A stretch of DNA of 41,465 nt from CAYVLA01 sp964549615 [NCBI: uncultured Thermococci archaeon] (GCA_964549615.1 CAZJVP010000066.1:1-41465), one strand, 5' to 3'. Positions 1 to 8,597 are shown, counted from the stretch's first letter. Numbers and translations are program-made. Notes: generated from the sequence alone by a model not told the origin.

Positions 1-99
1 ATCCTTTGCCTTCCTGAGAACCAGAACAGAGATGATCGCCGCGAGGGATGCTAGGAAGCAGGAGATTCCAGCGAAAGCAAGGATGAGCTCTTCGTTCAT
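1..99 (-). CDS. N-terminal fragment of a small membrane protein (runs off the left edge)
   Basis: The first 33 codons of a minus-strand gene are visible; the rest lies outside the window. The peptide begins MNEELILAFAGISCF and forms one hydrophobic helix (about residues 5-28) followed by a basic RKAK stretch, so it is probably an N-terminal signal anchor with a cytoplasmic tail. The ATG lies 27 nt after the stop of the secreted propeller gene on the same strand, so the two may be co-transcribed. No ribosome binding site stands out and no family can be named from so short a piece. Confidence 0.5.
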   Translation of the reverse strand, partial: MNEELILAFAGISCFLASLAAIISVLVLRKAKD

Positions 100-126
100 T
101 ATGTTTTGACGCACGGAAGGTCGGGA

Positions 127-2625
127 TTAAAATCTATCTGGAGCCCAGCCCTGAATGCGCGATCGTTTGCCGATCTGCCGGCAAAGGATGCACAGCGGCA
201 GGACAGCGGCCGCAAGGCCTACCTCCGATATTGCCAACGCGATGTCGTCGAGGTATATCGTCCCAGCTCCCGTCACGATGATCTTCAGAGATTCGACCCT
301 GGAACCAAAGACCCACCCCATGTCTGAAACTGGGACGTACAATCGCGTCCACTGCCCAGGCGCGAGAGTCACGCTCTGTGTCTTCAGGATCGAGACCGCT
401 TTCCCAGCCCCGGTTCCCGTCTTCGTTATCTGGATGTCCGTGAGGATCGCGGTGCCCGGGTTGACGGAGAGCAAGAGGTACTCATACTCCCACCACGCCA
501 CCGCCCAGGGGTCGGGGCTGAAATACTGAAGGATTCCCGTGCCGCTGAACGTGACCTTCTGACACGTGCCCTGGTTCACATAGTCCGTCGAGGACAGCTC
601 AACGGTCGCGCGGGTTGACTGTGCGCCCCAGTCGGGCTCCAAGCCGTCCTGGTAGATCTTCAGATCCGCCCTTGGCCGCTCGCAGCTCGGGACGTTTTCA
701 AGGACGAACAGGTCAGTGCCCCTTGCGAAGTAGATCCGACCGTCATGGCCGAATGCAAGGTCTACCCCGCCCGAGTAGAGTTGCTCGATCCCGATCTCCT
801 CTCCGGGCCGCGAGATGGGCTTGAGCCTAAAGAGGCTCGCGCTGCTGATCCCATAGATTAGGCCATCCCTCCCGGCGATCGTCTTGGTTGGGGCTCCAAC
901 GGGCACGCTCTGCTTGTGCACGATCTGATTCGTCGCGGGGTCGTAGATGAAGAGCGTGGAACCGGCGAAGCCGTAGACCTTTCCATCGGGAGCCGTGGCG
1001 AGGGATTGTATCTGAGAGGCACCCGCGACTGGCACGAGGTCAAGGACCAGGCAGCCCCGTTGGGTGTCCCACGCGAAGAAGTGGGCCTCCTTCTCGATCG
1101 GCGTAGCATAGTCGCCGTATATGCTCGAGCCTCCGAAGATCGTGCGGCGATCAAGGCTGGCGGTGAGGGAGACGATGCTCTGGTTGGGCACGATGTGGCG
1201 GTGGACTTCGAAGGCATCCGTTGCGGGATCATAGGAAGACAGCGCTCCACCGAACTTGCCATAAGCCGGGATGCTGCCGATGTAGACCTTGCCGTCTGCG
1301 CCAGCCACCATGGCCGGCGGCCTGTACTGCTCATCGCCGACCGGGCCGATCTTGCGTGGGTTGGAGTCCTTGGATGTCCCCGGAGCCCACGGCTTGGAGG
1401 GGTCGTAGACGCTCAAGACCGAGTACGTGTATGACGCCATGTAGAGCTTTCCCTCGTGTTCTAGGAAGCTATAGAATTCGCCGCTTGCGCCGGGGATCGG
1501 GATGCCGAGGTCAACTAGGTCGCCGCTGGCAGGATCGTACCTGAAGAGGTGAAGAAGGTTGTAGACGCCGCCGTAGATGCAGCCGTCGGGGCCTGTTCCG
1601 AGGCTGAAGATCGCCATGCCCTCCCCGTCCTTTCCCACGTTGACCGAGCTCAGGATCTTTCCGCTCGTGACGTTGCGGGCTTGGAATACTTGGCTATCGC
1701 CACTGTATGCCACTCCCGTCAGGGCATCATAGTATCCGTACCCGCCCGTTTCATAGGGCTCAAGTTGGCGAGTGGCCTTGTTGAAGCGCATGTAGCCGCC
1801 GGGCAGGTTCGTTATCAGCACGGGGCCGCCCGAGATCTGCCTGAAGATGTAGACCCCCTGCCCCTCTGGATGCCGGACCTCCATCAGCAGCTCATACGTC
1901 TCCGCGTCAAAGATGAGCACTATCTGATCGAAGTGCAGGAAGGCGTAGACGATGTTGTCCTCGGAATCCATCGTGTAGGCGAAGGAATTGCCCTTGTAGC
2001 GGTCGGGAAGGATGCTCCTCTTCTCGCCCGTGGAGGGGTCGTAGACGACGATGTCCGCCCGGGACCCTATGCCGCAGAAGACCTTGCCGTTGTCCGCAAC
2101 GGCCAGATCCCTGCAGTACTGCTCGGTTGGGTGCATTCTTCCAAGGTCCTCGATCCTGCCGGTGCGAGGATCGTAGACCACCACTTTGGCGTTGGGATAC
2201 GTTGCGCCGTAGATGCGTCCGTCCGGCCCGCTGTGCAACGTCCAGACATACTGCTCGCCTGCGGCGCTGCCCAGGTCGGTGACCTGTCTTGTGACGGGAT
2301 CGAAGCTGAAGATCCGTCCCGCATCCACCGTGCCGATGTAGATTCTTCCATCAGGTCCCTCGCACAGCCCGTAGGCACCCTTCGTGCCTGGCAGAGGATA
2401 GTACTCGGTCTTGTTCTCCGCGTAGTCAAAGCGAATCAGCCTCGCCCATCCCGTCGTGGTGTAGGTCCCGGAGTAGTAGACCGGCCTTCCGGTCCCCCTG
2501 TCCCTGACGAGCAGGCCGCCCCAGATCGTCATCGACTTCACGGGCGTGCCGAGGTTCCTAGCCGTTGGTTGTCCAGCCGCTGTGGCCAGGAGCAGAAAGG
2601 CCAGCGTTCCGAACGCCAAGCGCAT
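127..2625 (-). CDS. Secreted beta-propeller protein with C-terminal jelly-roll-like domain
   Basis: I place the start at the internal ATG (2625), giving 832 residues. It opens with a signal peptide (MRLAFGTLAFLLLATAAG), and a TATA box at 2660-2668 would lie inside the coding region of the longer frame starting at 2676. About eleven beta-propeller blades follow, each marked by a DG[RK][IV]Y-type turn (for example GPDGRIYIGT, ADGKVYIGS, HDGRIYFARG) and often by a YDP.TG strand, as in SMP-30- or streptogramin-lyase-like propellers. Residues of about 670-810 look like a beta-sandwich carbohydrate-binding-like module ending in TIYLDDIAL. A short hydrophobic segment and basic tail could anchor the C-terminus. 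The protein is probably extracellular and binds or cleaves a ligand; no catalytic residues can be assigned. It lies directly downstream of another propeller gene. Confidence 0.8.
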   Translation of the reverse strand: MRLAFGTLAFLLLATAAGQPTARNLGTPVKSMTIWGGLLVRDRGTGRPVYYSGTYTTTGWARLIRFDYAENKTEYYPLPGTKGAYGLCEGPDGRIYIGTVDAGRIFSFDPVTRQVTDLGSAAGEQYVWTLHSGPDGRIYGATYPNAKVVVYDPRTGRIEDLGRMHPTEQYCRDLAVADNGKVFCGIGSRADIVVYDPSTGEKRSILPDRYKGNSFAYTMDSEDNIVYAFLHFDQIVLIFDAETYELLMEVRHPEGQGVYIFRQISGGPVLITNLPGGYMRFNKATRQLEPYETGGYGYYDALTGVAYSGDSQVFQARNVTSGKILSSVNVGKDGEGMAIFSLGTGPDGCIYGGVYNLLHLFRYDPASGDLVDLGIPIPGASGEFYSFLEHEGKLYMASYTYSVLSVYDPSKPWAPGTSKDSNPRKIGPVGDEQYRPPAMVAGADGKVYIGSIPAYGKFGGALSSYDPATDAFEVHRHIVPNQSIVSLTASLDRRTIFGGSSIYGDYATPIEKEAHFFAWDTQRGCLVLDLVPVAGASQIQSLATAPDGKVYGFAGSTLFIYDPATNQIVHKQSVPVGAPTKTIAGRDGLIYGISSASLFRLKPISRPGEEIGIEQLYSGGVDLAFGHDGRIYFARGTDLFVLENVPSCERPRADLKIYQDGLEPDWGAQSTRATVELSSTDYVNQGTCQKVTFSGTGILQYFSPDPWAVAWWEYEYLLLSVNPGTAILTDIQITKTGTGAGKAVSILKTQSVTLAPGQWTRLYVPVSDMGWVFGSRVESLKIIVTGAGTIYLDDIALAISEVGLAAAVLPLCILCRQIGKRSRIQGWAPDRF

Positions 2626-2659
2626 CGTCCTACCCACCGGCCTTGGGTTCGGCCGACCG

Positions 2660-2668
2660 TTAAATATT
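2660..2668 (-). promoter_or_regulatory. Archaeal TATA box for the secreted propeller gene
   Basis: On the minus strand this reads AATATTTAA, in a GC-rich setting. Its centre lies 39 nt before the ATG at 2625, which predicts a 5' leader of about 12 nt. It argues against the longer start at 2676, because the box would then be inside the coding sequence. Confidence 0.6.
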
Positions 2669-2682
2669 CTGCTCATCTTCCC

Positions 2683-4767
2683 TCAGCCGAGCAGGCCGTA
2701 GTACCTGGCCATCCAGTATGGCAGGAGATACCAGGTGCCGTCAAGGGCAGACCTTCCATCCCTTCCCCCATCCAGGGCATGGAGGTTCGCCGCCCACTCG
2801 GTGATCGGCCTCTCATCGGCAGGCAGCGGCTCGAGCGACTGCCCCGGGTGATGGGGGTCTCGCACGATGTCCGACCTGTTGCTGTTTCGCACGGTCCACT
2901 CGATGAGATCCAGCGGGTACTCGGCAAGGGTGTTGATCGCTGCCTCCAAGTCGTGCGGCTCGCCGGTCATCACGGACGTCATGATGTTCCAAAGCGAGTT
3001 GCGCTGGCCTCGGAGCTGCCTCCATGTCCTCTCCAGACTCAGGAGGTATACCTGGCGCGTGTCGGGGTCGTCCTCGTAGAGGAGAAGCGGGAAATAGGCA
3101 AGGTAGGCCAGCCTGTCGTCGTGCCATACCTGGTGGCCGTGAACGGTCTGCCTCTGCTTGACCGTGTTGAGGGCATAATGCTCTTGCTCCACGAGTTCCT
3201 TGTAGCACTCCAGATACTTCTTGCGCCCCGTAAGGTGGTGGGCCGACCTCAGATAGGAAAGCATCTCCAGCGAGTTGAGCCCGCGTTGGGCCCTCCAACG
3301 ATCGTCCTGGTTGAGCTTCTTTGGGGACCAGACCCCCCACGTGGTGGGAAGGCCGTCGTGATCGACGAGGAAGTAGCCGTGTTCGATTATGTGATCCGTG
3401 AGCCGGGCGGCGTAGGAGGCGATCCTTTGCTTCTCGCCCTTTCCCCCGACGAGGTCGAAATAGGTCGTGAGGGCAAAGTAGTGGCCGTCTATCTCGTCGG
3501 AGCTTGTGTCGCCCTTCCACTCCAGTTTCCCGTCCGGAGTGCGATGCCACTCGGGGTGGCCGTCGCCAAAGCCGGGTTCCCCCTCTACCCTGATGGCCCG
3601 GGCGGGGAAGCCGGGGATGCCCGTGACCTCCTCCAGCCTCATCAACGCGTTTAGGGACTCCAGCGCGTTTGCCTTGGCATCCTCCTCGCTGGTCGCCCCG
3701 TACCTGAACGCCTCCGCGGCGATGTATAGGCTCGTCCAAAGGCCGTCATTGTCCGATATGTTGACGCGCCCCGATGCGAGATCGCCCGGAACCGAGAGGG
3801 CACGCTTAGTCACGTAACCCATCCTGGTGTGGTATTTCCTGACGTTTGCCTGGTAGTATAGAGCCTTCTGTTCAAGCGTCATCCTTCGGGCCCGGAGTCT
3901 GGAGACTCCCTCCGCGGTCGCTACTAGGGCCTCGCCCTGTGCGACGGGCAGGATGTCGTTAACGCGGTCGCTGGGCAGCCAGCGCTTGGAGGCGAAGTAC
4001 TTCCACCGCCCCCTTTTCAGCAGGGCGACGCCGGCGTCGCTTCCGAACCAGTACTCTCCCCAGGGAGCAAGCTCCATGCATTTCAGGTCCTCGACGGGGA
4101 GCCCTTCCGTACCCCTTATGGAGCACCACCCGTTGCCGCCGGAATAGACCGAGAGACCCATGTCGGTCGCCACCCAGAGGTGCCCGGCACGATCGGCTCG
4201 AACGCAGCGAGCGTCATTGGACAGAAGGCCTTCCTCCCTGGCTTGGACTACGTACCAGTACAGGCGTTTGCCCTGGAGGAAGAAGAGGCCGCGCGCGGTT
4301 GCTGCAACCGCGGTCCCGTCAGCTAGGCATCGGAAGTCCCTGAGTTGCAGCGCTGCGCCCTCCGCTCTCTTGGCCAGGCTCCACCGGAATCCATCGAAGG
4401 TCCAAAGGCCATCACGGGAGCAAACCCAGAGCTTTCCGCTCACATCGATGTCCCACGCAATGATGCTGCTCGGCTCGGCAAGGGTCGCCCACTTGCCGTC
4501 CCGGTAGATGAGCAGTAGATCGGGGCCGCCGGCCAAGACGCAGCGCTTATAGGGGGCTAGGACCCTCACCTCTCGAGTCGGCCAGTCCTTCTGGGTTCTG
4601 AGCTTCCAGACTCCCTCGTCGAGCACCGATATGCCGGCGTCCGTCCCAGCCCAAACTTTACCCCGTATCCGGGAAAGCACATGTACGGGACCGGGGCCGA
4701 GGCCGGATGAGTCGGCATAGAACTCCCTGGTCCATTGATCGAATTCAATTGGGATCTTGGCGGCCAT
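2683..4767 (-). CDS. Reg_prop-type beta-propeller fused to an (alpha/alpha) toroid domain
   Basis: I choose the ATG at 4767 (694 residues, MAAKIPIEFDQW) because a TATA-like box lies 28 nt upstream; an upstream in-frame start at 4818 precedes that box. Residues of about 30-300 contain repeats such as GKLWVCSRDGLWTFDG and GHLWVATDMGLSVYSG, the signature of two-component regulator propeller (Reg_prop) blades. Residues of about 320-690 are helical with conserved DNDGLWTSLYIAAEAFRY, SSDEIDGHYFALTTYFDLV and HGHQVWHDDRLAYLAYFP, resembling alpha/alpha-toroid glycan-active enzymes. There is no histidine kinase or DNA-binding output domain, so the propeller is probably structural or ligand-binding rather than a sensor. 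No signal peptide is visible. The substrate is unknown; a glycan hydrolase or lyase-like role is inference. The next gene on this strand, also a propeller protein, starts 58 nt downstream. Confidence 0.75.
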   Translation of the reverse strand: MAAKIPIEFDQWTREFYADSSGLGPGPVHVLSRIRGKVWAGTDAGISVLDEGVWKLRTQKDWPTREVRVLAPYKRCVLAGGPDLLLIYRDGKWATLAEPSSIIAWDIDVSGKLWVCSRDGLWTFDGFRWSLAKRAEGAALQLRDFRCLADGTAVAATARGLFFLQGKRLYWYVVQAREEGLLSNDARCVRADRAGHLWVATDMGLSVYSGGNGWCSIRGTEGLPVEDLKCMELAPWGEYWFGSDAGVALLKRGRWKYFASKRWLPSDRVNDILPVAQGEALVATAEGVSRLRARRMTLEQKALYYQANVRKYHTRMGYVTKRALSVPGDLASGRVNISDNDGLWTSLYIAAEAFRYGATSEEDAKANALESLNALMRLEEVTGIPGFPARAIRVEGEPGFGDGHPEWHRTPDGKLEWKGDTSSDEIDGHYFALTTYFDLVGGKGEKQRIASYAARLTDHIIEHGYFLVDHDGLPTTWGVWSPKKLNQDDRWRAQRGLNSLEMLSYLRSAHHLTGRKKYLECYKELVEQEHYALNTVKQRQTVHGHQVWHDDRLAYLAYFPLLLYEDDPDTRQVYLLSLERTWRQLRGQRNSLWNIMTSVMTGEPHDLEAAINTLAEYPLDLIEWTVRNSNRSDIVRDPHHPGQSLEPLPADERPITEWAANLHALDGGRDGRSALDGTWYLLPYWMARYYGLLG

Positions 4768-4790
4768 GGGGGCTAGAGCCCGGACCGGGC

Positions 4791-4799
4791 TTTTAACTA
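4791..4799 (-). promoter_or_regulatory. TATA-like box for the Reg_prop/toroid gene
   Basis: The minus-strand sequence is TAGTTAAAA. Its centre is 28 nt from the ATG at 4767, the spacing expected for leaderless transcription starting at or next to the start codon. Confidence 0.55.
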
Positions 4800-4972
4800 T
4801 TGGGTTCCGCCGCCGCATCGGAGGTCGGCCTCGGTACCCCGGTTTCCGATACTGGGAGATCGGGATGCGGGCCTATGGAACGCTTTCATCGCATTCGATG
4901 TGTCGGATAGCCGTCGATATCGACGAGTTTTGAGCAGGCTAATAAGGCGAATGAGAAACTTGATAGGGATGA

Positions 4973-5536
4973 GTGGTCATGTTTCGTAGCCAGTCCGGGG
5001 ACCGAGGTCCCGCGGCTGAAGCTGCTCCTCGGCGATTCCTAGGGCGGTCGAGGAAGCGCGAAGGTATGCCGGCCAAGCCCAAGGCCGCCCCATCCGCGCT
5101 TGGGATGCAGCCAGCGGAGCCCGCGGCGAAGGATCTTGAAGCCCGGCTGAAGCAGGCGACGTTCCCCATGAGAGACAAGGCCAGCCTAATCCGAGCTCTC
5201 GGGGGACCGGGGGCTGAGGTGACGGTGGCAGGCGGCGCTAAGTTCGTTTCCGATGAGGTTGCCGACCTTTGTTTTGCTGAGGTTGACGTCCTGAGAAGCC
5301 CCGAGGATGTCGTGGCGGCCCTAAGCCGGTCGTCCTGGACCCGGGCCGTATTCAGGGCGCTCAATCTTGCGTGGCTTCCGATTCTAGGCCCCGACAGGTT
5401 GTGCAGGCTGGCAGGGCACATCCGGGTCAGGGGCGTTCCAGTCAAGAGCCTGGCGCAGTACCTAGACTATCCCATCTCGTCCACTGCTGAGCTCGTGGAG
5501 AAGCTGGCGCGAGCGAGGCAGTCGTATCGCGGCTAG
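4973..5536 (+). CDS. Hypothetical protein (basic N-terminus, small alpha/beta C-terminal region)
   Basis: 187 residues from GTG 4973, or two fewer from ATG 4979. The box CTAATAAG near 4938-4946 would place transcription initiation just before either codon. The first about 60 residues are Pro/Ala/Arg-rich and probably disordered. The remainder contains ATFPMRDKASLIRALGGPG, GGAKFVSDEVADLCF and SPEDVVAALSR, then a helical segment with LRxxxxLAW-like spacing. The middle loosely recalls DUF2795/DUF5789-type small domains, but I cannot establish this. There is no signal peptide, membrane segment or metal motif. It stands alone between a minus-strand gene and a noncoding stretch. The function is unknown, and a start further in (for example the ATG of MPAKPKAAP) is possible. 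Confidence 0.5.
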   Translation: MVMFRSQSGDRGPAAEAAPRRFLGRSRKREGMPAKPKAAPSALGMQPAEPAAKDLEARLKQATFPMRDKASLIRALGGPGAEVTVAGGAKFVSDEVADLCFAEVDVLRSPEDVVAALSRSSWTRAVFRALNLAWLPILGPDRLCRLAGHIRVRGVPVKSLAQYLDYPISSTAELVEKLARARQSYRG

Positions 5537-5824
5537 CCCGCTCGCTGACGGGGGACCAACCACATTTCCCGGGGAGGCCAGCAAGGCGACGGTCAAGAAA
5601 CCGTCTAGCAACACCCTCATAGCGAAGAGGTGGGCGAGGCATGCGGCTTGGGGATTTGTCGTGGGCGTGCACCATTTGATTGGCCGGCAACTAACCGTTC
5701 AGGGATCAATCTGATCCTTGGGCGGGCCGGACGTGAGCACCCCGGCAACGACCCGCGCTGCGGATGAGAAGCAATGAGCGAGCTAGCGACAAGCAAAAGA
5801 CCTAAATCGTAGGCCACAGACAAT

Positions 5825-6103
5825 TTGAGGGCAGAGGGATTAGGTCTGCCGGGCGGGTCTATTGGGACAAATGCCTTGAGGGTAGCGTGCGCTGTTTGGC
5901 TTGTGGTCGTGTTCCTCGGGCTCATGCTGGGGATCCCGTATGTGATCGGCAGGCCGACCAAGACTTCACCACTTGACGACCCCGTGGTCCAGATGTTGTT
6001 TCTCTTGGTCGCAAGCTCCGTCCCGGCGGCGCTGGGCCTGGCTTATGCGACGCACCGCCGGCGCGTTGAGGAGATAGAGGAGTGGATGGAAGGCCTGAGG
6101 TAG
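5825..6103 (+). CDS. Small two-helix membrane protein, function unknown
   Basis: 92 residues from a TTG. Two hydrophobic segments (about residues 17-42, beginning ALRVACAVWLVVVFLG, and about 55-75, MLFLLVASSVPAALGLAYA) flank a short loop. The protein ends in a charged tail, RRRVEEIEEWMEGLR, which should be a cytoplasmic amphipathic helix. A weak TATA-like CCTAAATC lies at 5801-5808, slightly closer to the TTG than usual, so an in-frame TTG at 5876 is an alternative. No family was recognised. It ends about 110 nt before the Gfo/Idh/MocA oxidoreductase gene on the same strand, and co-transcription is possible. Coding status rests on the coherent membrane topology and charged tail. Confidence 0.5.
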   Translation: MRAEGLGLPGGSIGTNALRVACAVWLVVVFLGLMLGIPYVIGRPTKTSPLDDPVVQMLFLLVASSVPAALGLAYATHRRRVEEIEEWMEGLR

Positions 6104-6214
6104 CTGGCTTCCCCGGCCTTGGCCTGCATATCCGGCTCTGCGGACACTGGCTGGCGGGCAGTAGGCAATCATTTTTCAGCCGGCCGCCGGGGGTGGCGCT
6201 GGAAGGCGTTCGAC

Positions 6215-7267
6215 TTGGACAAGCTAAGGATCGGCATAATCGGACTGGGACGCGGCCGCGACCATGCCCGGAGGGTGGCTGAGTCGCCCAGGTGCGAGCT
6301 CATCGGCATCGCCGACATCGTAGAGGAGGCTGCCCAGAAGGCAGCTGAGGAGCTCAAGGCCCAGGCTTATTACAAGGACTACCGGAAGCTCATCAGGGCA
6401 GGGAATCTCGATGCGGTGATCATCTCTACTCCCAATCACCTTCACGCTCCGATGTCGCTGGCTTGCATGAAGGCGGGGTTGCACGTTCTCGTCGAAAAGC
6501 CGATGTGCAACACGCTGAGGGAAGCCGACGAGATGGTTAGAACGGCCAAGAGAACGAAGAGGAAGCTTCTCGTCGGTTACAACTACCGTTGGAGGCCGGC
6601 CTTCCAGAAGACCAAGGAGATCATATCCACGGGGCAACTTGGCAGACTGCTGTATGCCAACTGCGTCGTGAAAACCTGGCGAGCCAAGTCGTACTACGAG
6701 AGGGCGGCGTGGAGGACCAAGTGGGCGACGCAGGGCGGCGGGGTCCTGATGAACCAAGCGACCCACCATCTGGACTCGCTTTCTTGGTGGATGGGCGAGG
6801 CGAAGATGGTCATAGGGTTCTGTGAGAACCTCTACCATGACATGGAGGTGGAGGACACGGGAAGTGCGTTCATCAAGTTCAAATCTGGGGCGACGCTCAA
6901 CTTCATGGCCAGCACGGCGGTCGAGGGGTCACTTGCGCCTGCCTTCGAGTTCAACGGAACCGATGCCACGCTCTCCTTCGGGCCGACGGGCTTGGTGTTG
7001 AAGGCCAAGGATGCGAAGGAGTGGACGAAAGTGGAGCTCCCCGAGGGCGGGGACACCACGGGCATACAGCTGGACGCATTCCTGGACTGCATCCTCAATG
7101 ACTCGCCTTCCCCAGTTCCCCCTGAAGATGGGCGCAGGGCTCTTGAGCTTTCCCTCGCGATCTACCGCTCCTCGTTCCTCGGACGGCCGGTGACCCTGCC
7201 GCTTCGCAGGGGGCAGAGGATCCACCCACCGACCCGGACGGCGAAGAGGAGATCAGGCCGGGGCTAG
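6215..7267 (+). CDS. Gfo/Idh/MocA family NAD(P)-dependent sugar oxidoreductase
   Basis: The start is set at TTG 6215, just before the Rossmann strand LRIGIIGLGRGRDHARRV, giving 350 residues, normal for the family. Longer starts add a sequence with no family resemblance. The N-terminal Rossmann fold carries the dinucleotide-binding glycine motif. It is followed by the conserved EKPMC, whose lysine is the usual catalytic residue, and the C-terminal alpha/beta domain with NQATHHLDSLSWWMG, where the His-x-x-Asp region normally lies in the active site. Members oxidise or reduce hydroxyls of sugars, inositols or glycosides in the cytoplasm; the substrate cannot be told. The stop codon shares a CTAG tetramer with the convergent GATase1-like gene. 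A second family member is at 17011-18060. Confidence 0.88.
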   Translation: MDKLRIGIIGLGRGRDHARRVAESPRCELIGIADIVEEAAQKAAEELKAQAYYKDYRKLIRAGNLDAVIISTPNHLHAPMSLACMKAGLHVLVEKPMCNTLREADEMVRTAKRTKRKLLVGYNYRWRPAFQKTKEIISTGQLGRLLYANCVVKTWRAKSYYERAAWRTKWATQGGGVLMNQATHHLDSLSWWMGEAKMVIGFCENLYHDMEVEDTGSAFIKFKSGATLNFMASTAVEGSLAPAFEFNGTDATLSFGPTGLVLKAKDAKEWTKVELPEGGDTTGIQLDAFLDCILNDSPSPVPPEDGRRALELSLAIYRSSFLGRPVTLPLRRGQRIHPPTRTAKRRSGRG

Positions 7268-8490
7268 ACCGACCTCGTCGTTCCGGCCTGGGTGTACAGC
7301 TTCCTCCTGACCATGAGCGCCCAGAGCAATGAGCCGGACGCAACGCTTGCGCCGCAGATGACGAGGTACTCTATCAGGTAGACCCATAGAAGGACCCTGT
7401 CCTTTGCTTTCAGCACCTCCTGCCGCAGATCCCGGGCACTGGACTTGGCCGTCTCGAGCTCCGAAAGCGCGTCCTCGTAGCTTCCCGACAGATACAACGA
7501 GGTGGCTTCGTCAAGGTGTATGTCTATTCTTCCCAGCTCCCTGCTGAAGGGTGCGGTGTCGGCCCCAAACCTCTCGACCCAGTCCATCAGGGACAGGACC
7601 ACCGATCTCTCCGTCCTGTATTCCCAGAAGGCGTCCCTTGCCTTTGCCACCAGAACGACGTTCTCCGGGAGGGGCCGCCCGGCCGAGTAGAGAATCAGGT
7701 TGGACATGATGTCCATGGCCCACGGATTCTCGGACAACCCGTGGATGCTGGCGTGCACGTTGCCCCACCAGCTGTGGTCAAGATCATCGGCCGCGCACCA
7801 ACAATGCCCCCCTCCGCCCCCGTACCTCCATTCCAGCATCCAGGGGCCGTAGGATCTGGGGACGAGGTTTCCCCACACCGTCGCGCCGAGCCTGGGGGAC
7901 AGGAAGCCGCACCCAATGCCGACCGCATTCTCCACACCCAGTTCAATGAAAGGCGTGAAGACGGGTGGCAAGCCCCTCACGAATTCGACCCTGTAGGATC
8001 TTCCGGTCCAGTCCATGCCGATGTTCTTGCTCATGTCGTGGGGGACGACCATCCCGAGTACGGACGCGGCCACGGAGGGGAACTCTGGGCCGAACGTGAA
8101 GAACGACCCTGCGTATCCGTCTGCGATGGAGTCATACATCTGCTGGGACTGCTTGGCCGAGAACACCGACACGTCCGCGTCTATGAAGAAGATCATCGAG
8201 TACCTGTGAAGATCCTCCTCGGTCCTTGGGAAGTAGAGTTTGACGTACCGCCTCTTCATCTCCTCGGTCAACTGCCCGGCCGGGCCCTCCCTCGTTCTCA
8301 TGGCGACGTACTCAAACAGGGGATCGCTGTTGAAGAGGAGTGGCAGAGGACATTCAAGCGGGAAAACCTCCCCTATGAGGAGCATGTAAAGCTTGGGATC
8401 GGCATCCGGCAGTCGCGATGCGGACCCGGGGCCTTGGGCGAGAACGAGGGCGAGGGCGAGCACCCAGGCTGGCGTGATGCTTCGGCCCAT
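7264..8490 (-). CDS. Membrane-anchored extracytoplasmic GATase1-like protein (paralogue A)
   Basis: 408 residues. An N-terminal signal peptide (MGRSITPAWVLALALVLAQ) precedes an external region with RRYVKLYFPRT, then FFIDADVSVFSAKQSQQMY and DGYAGSFFTFG. This order resembles the strand-loop-helix and the G-rich turn of putative glutamine-amidotransferase-like (GATase1-like) folds, but no nucleophilic cysteine elbow is present, so a binding role is likelier than catalysis. Next comes a helix-rich stretch, then a C-terminal membrane segment within WVYLIEYLVICGASVASG, followed by LWALMVRRKLY and a cytosolic tail. The protein at 24961-26187 has the same length, order and C-terminal signature. The TATA box lies 28 nt upstream of the ATG. 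The fold assignment is inference; the paralogy is visible directly. Confidence 0.75.
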   Translation of the reverse strand: MGRSITPAWVLALALVLAQGPGSASRLPDADPKLYMLLIGEVFPLECPLPLLFNSDPLFEYVAMRTREGPAGQLTEEMKRRYVKLYFPRTEEDLHRYSMIFFIDADVSVFSAKQSQQMYDSIADGYAGSFFTFGPEFPSVAASVLGMVVPHDMSKNIGMDWTGRSYRVEFVRGLPPVFTPFIELGVENAVGIGCGFLSPRLGATVWGNLVPRSYGPWMLEWRYGGGGGHCWCAADDLDHSWWGNVHASIHGLSENPWAMDIMSNLILYSAGRPLPENVVLVAKARDAFWEYRTERSVVLSLMDWVERFGADTAPFSRELGRIDIHLDEATSLYLSGSYEDALSELETAKSSARDLRQEVLKAKDRVLLWVYLIEYLVICGASVASGSLLWALMVRRKLYTQAGTTRSV

Positions 8491-8513
8491 CGTGCCTGGA
8501 GGTCAAGGAGGGG

Positions 8514-8522
8514 CATTTAACT
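8514..8522 (-). promoter_or_regulatory. TATA box for GATase1-like paralogue A
   Basis: The minus-strand AGTTAAATG is centred 28 nt before the ATG at 8490, consistent with a leaderless transcript. The short region 8491-8597 also serves the divergent DUF4432 gene. Confidence 0.6.
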
Positions 8523-8558
8523 TTGACCTGACTCGACCAGAGACCGAACAGGGAATCA

Positions 8559-8566
8559 TTATTAAT
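8559..8566 (+). promoter_or_regulatory. TATA-like box for the DUF4432 gene
   Basis: The plus-strand TTATTAAT is centred about 36 nt before the TTG at 8598, predicting a leader of about 8 nt. With the box at 8514-8522 it forms a compact divergent promoter pair. Confidence 0.5.
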
Positions 8567-8597
8567 CTGCGGCCGTTGCTGGCGGCGAGGCGATCAG

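Noticed and set aside
1549-3654. A long plus-strand reading frame (about 700 codons) across the two propeller genes.
   Set aside because: It is antisense to two genes with clear propeller repeats; its translation has no recognisable domains and reflects GC-rich antisense openness.
5537-5714. An open plus-strand frame running on after the hypothetical gene at 4973-5536 (contains KKPSSNTLIAKRWARHAAW), like a frameshifted extension.
   Set aside because: It has no start codon at a sensible position, no upstream promoter of its own, and GC-rich DNA often leaves such frames open by chance. I treat 5537-5824 as noncoding.
7516-8520. A plus-strand frame of about 330 codons opposite GATase1-like paralogue A.
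   Set aside because: It is antisense to a gene with a signal peptide, a TM anchor and a close paralogue, so it is an antisense shadow.
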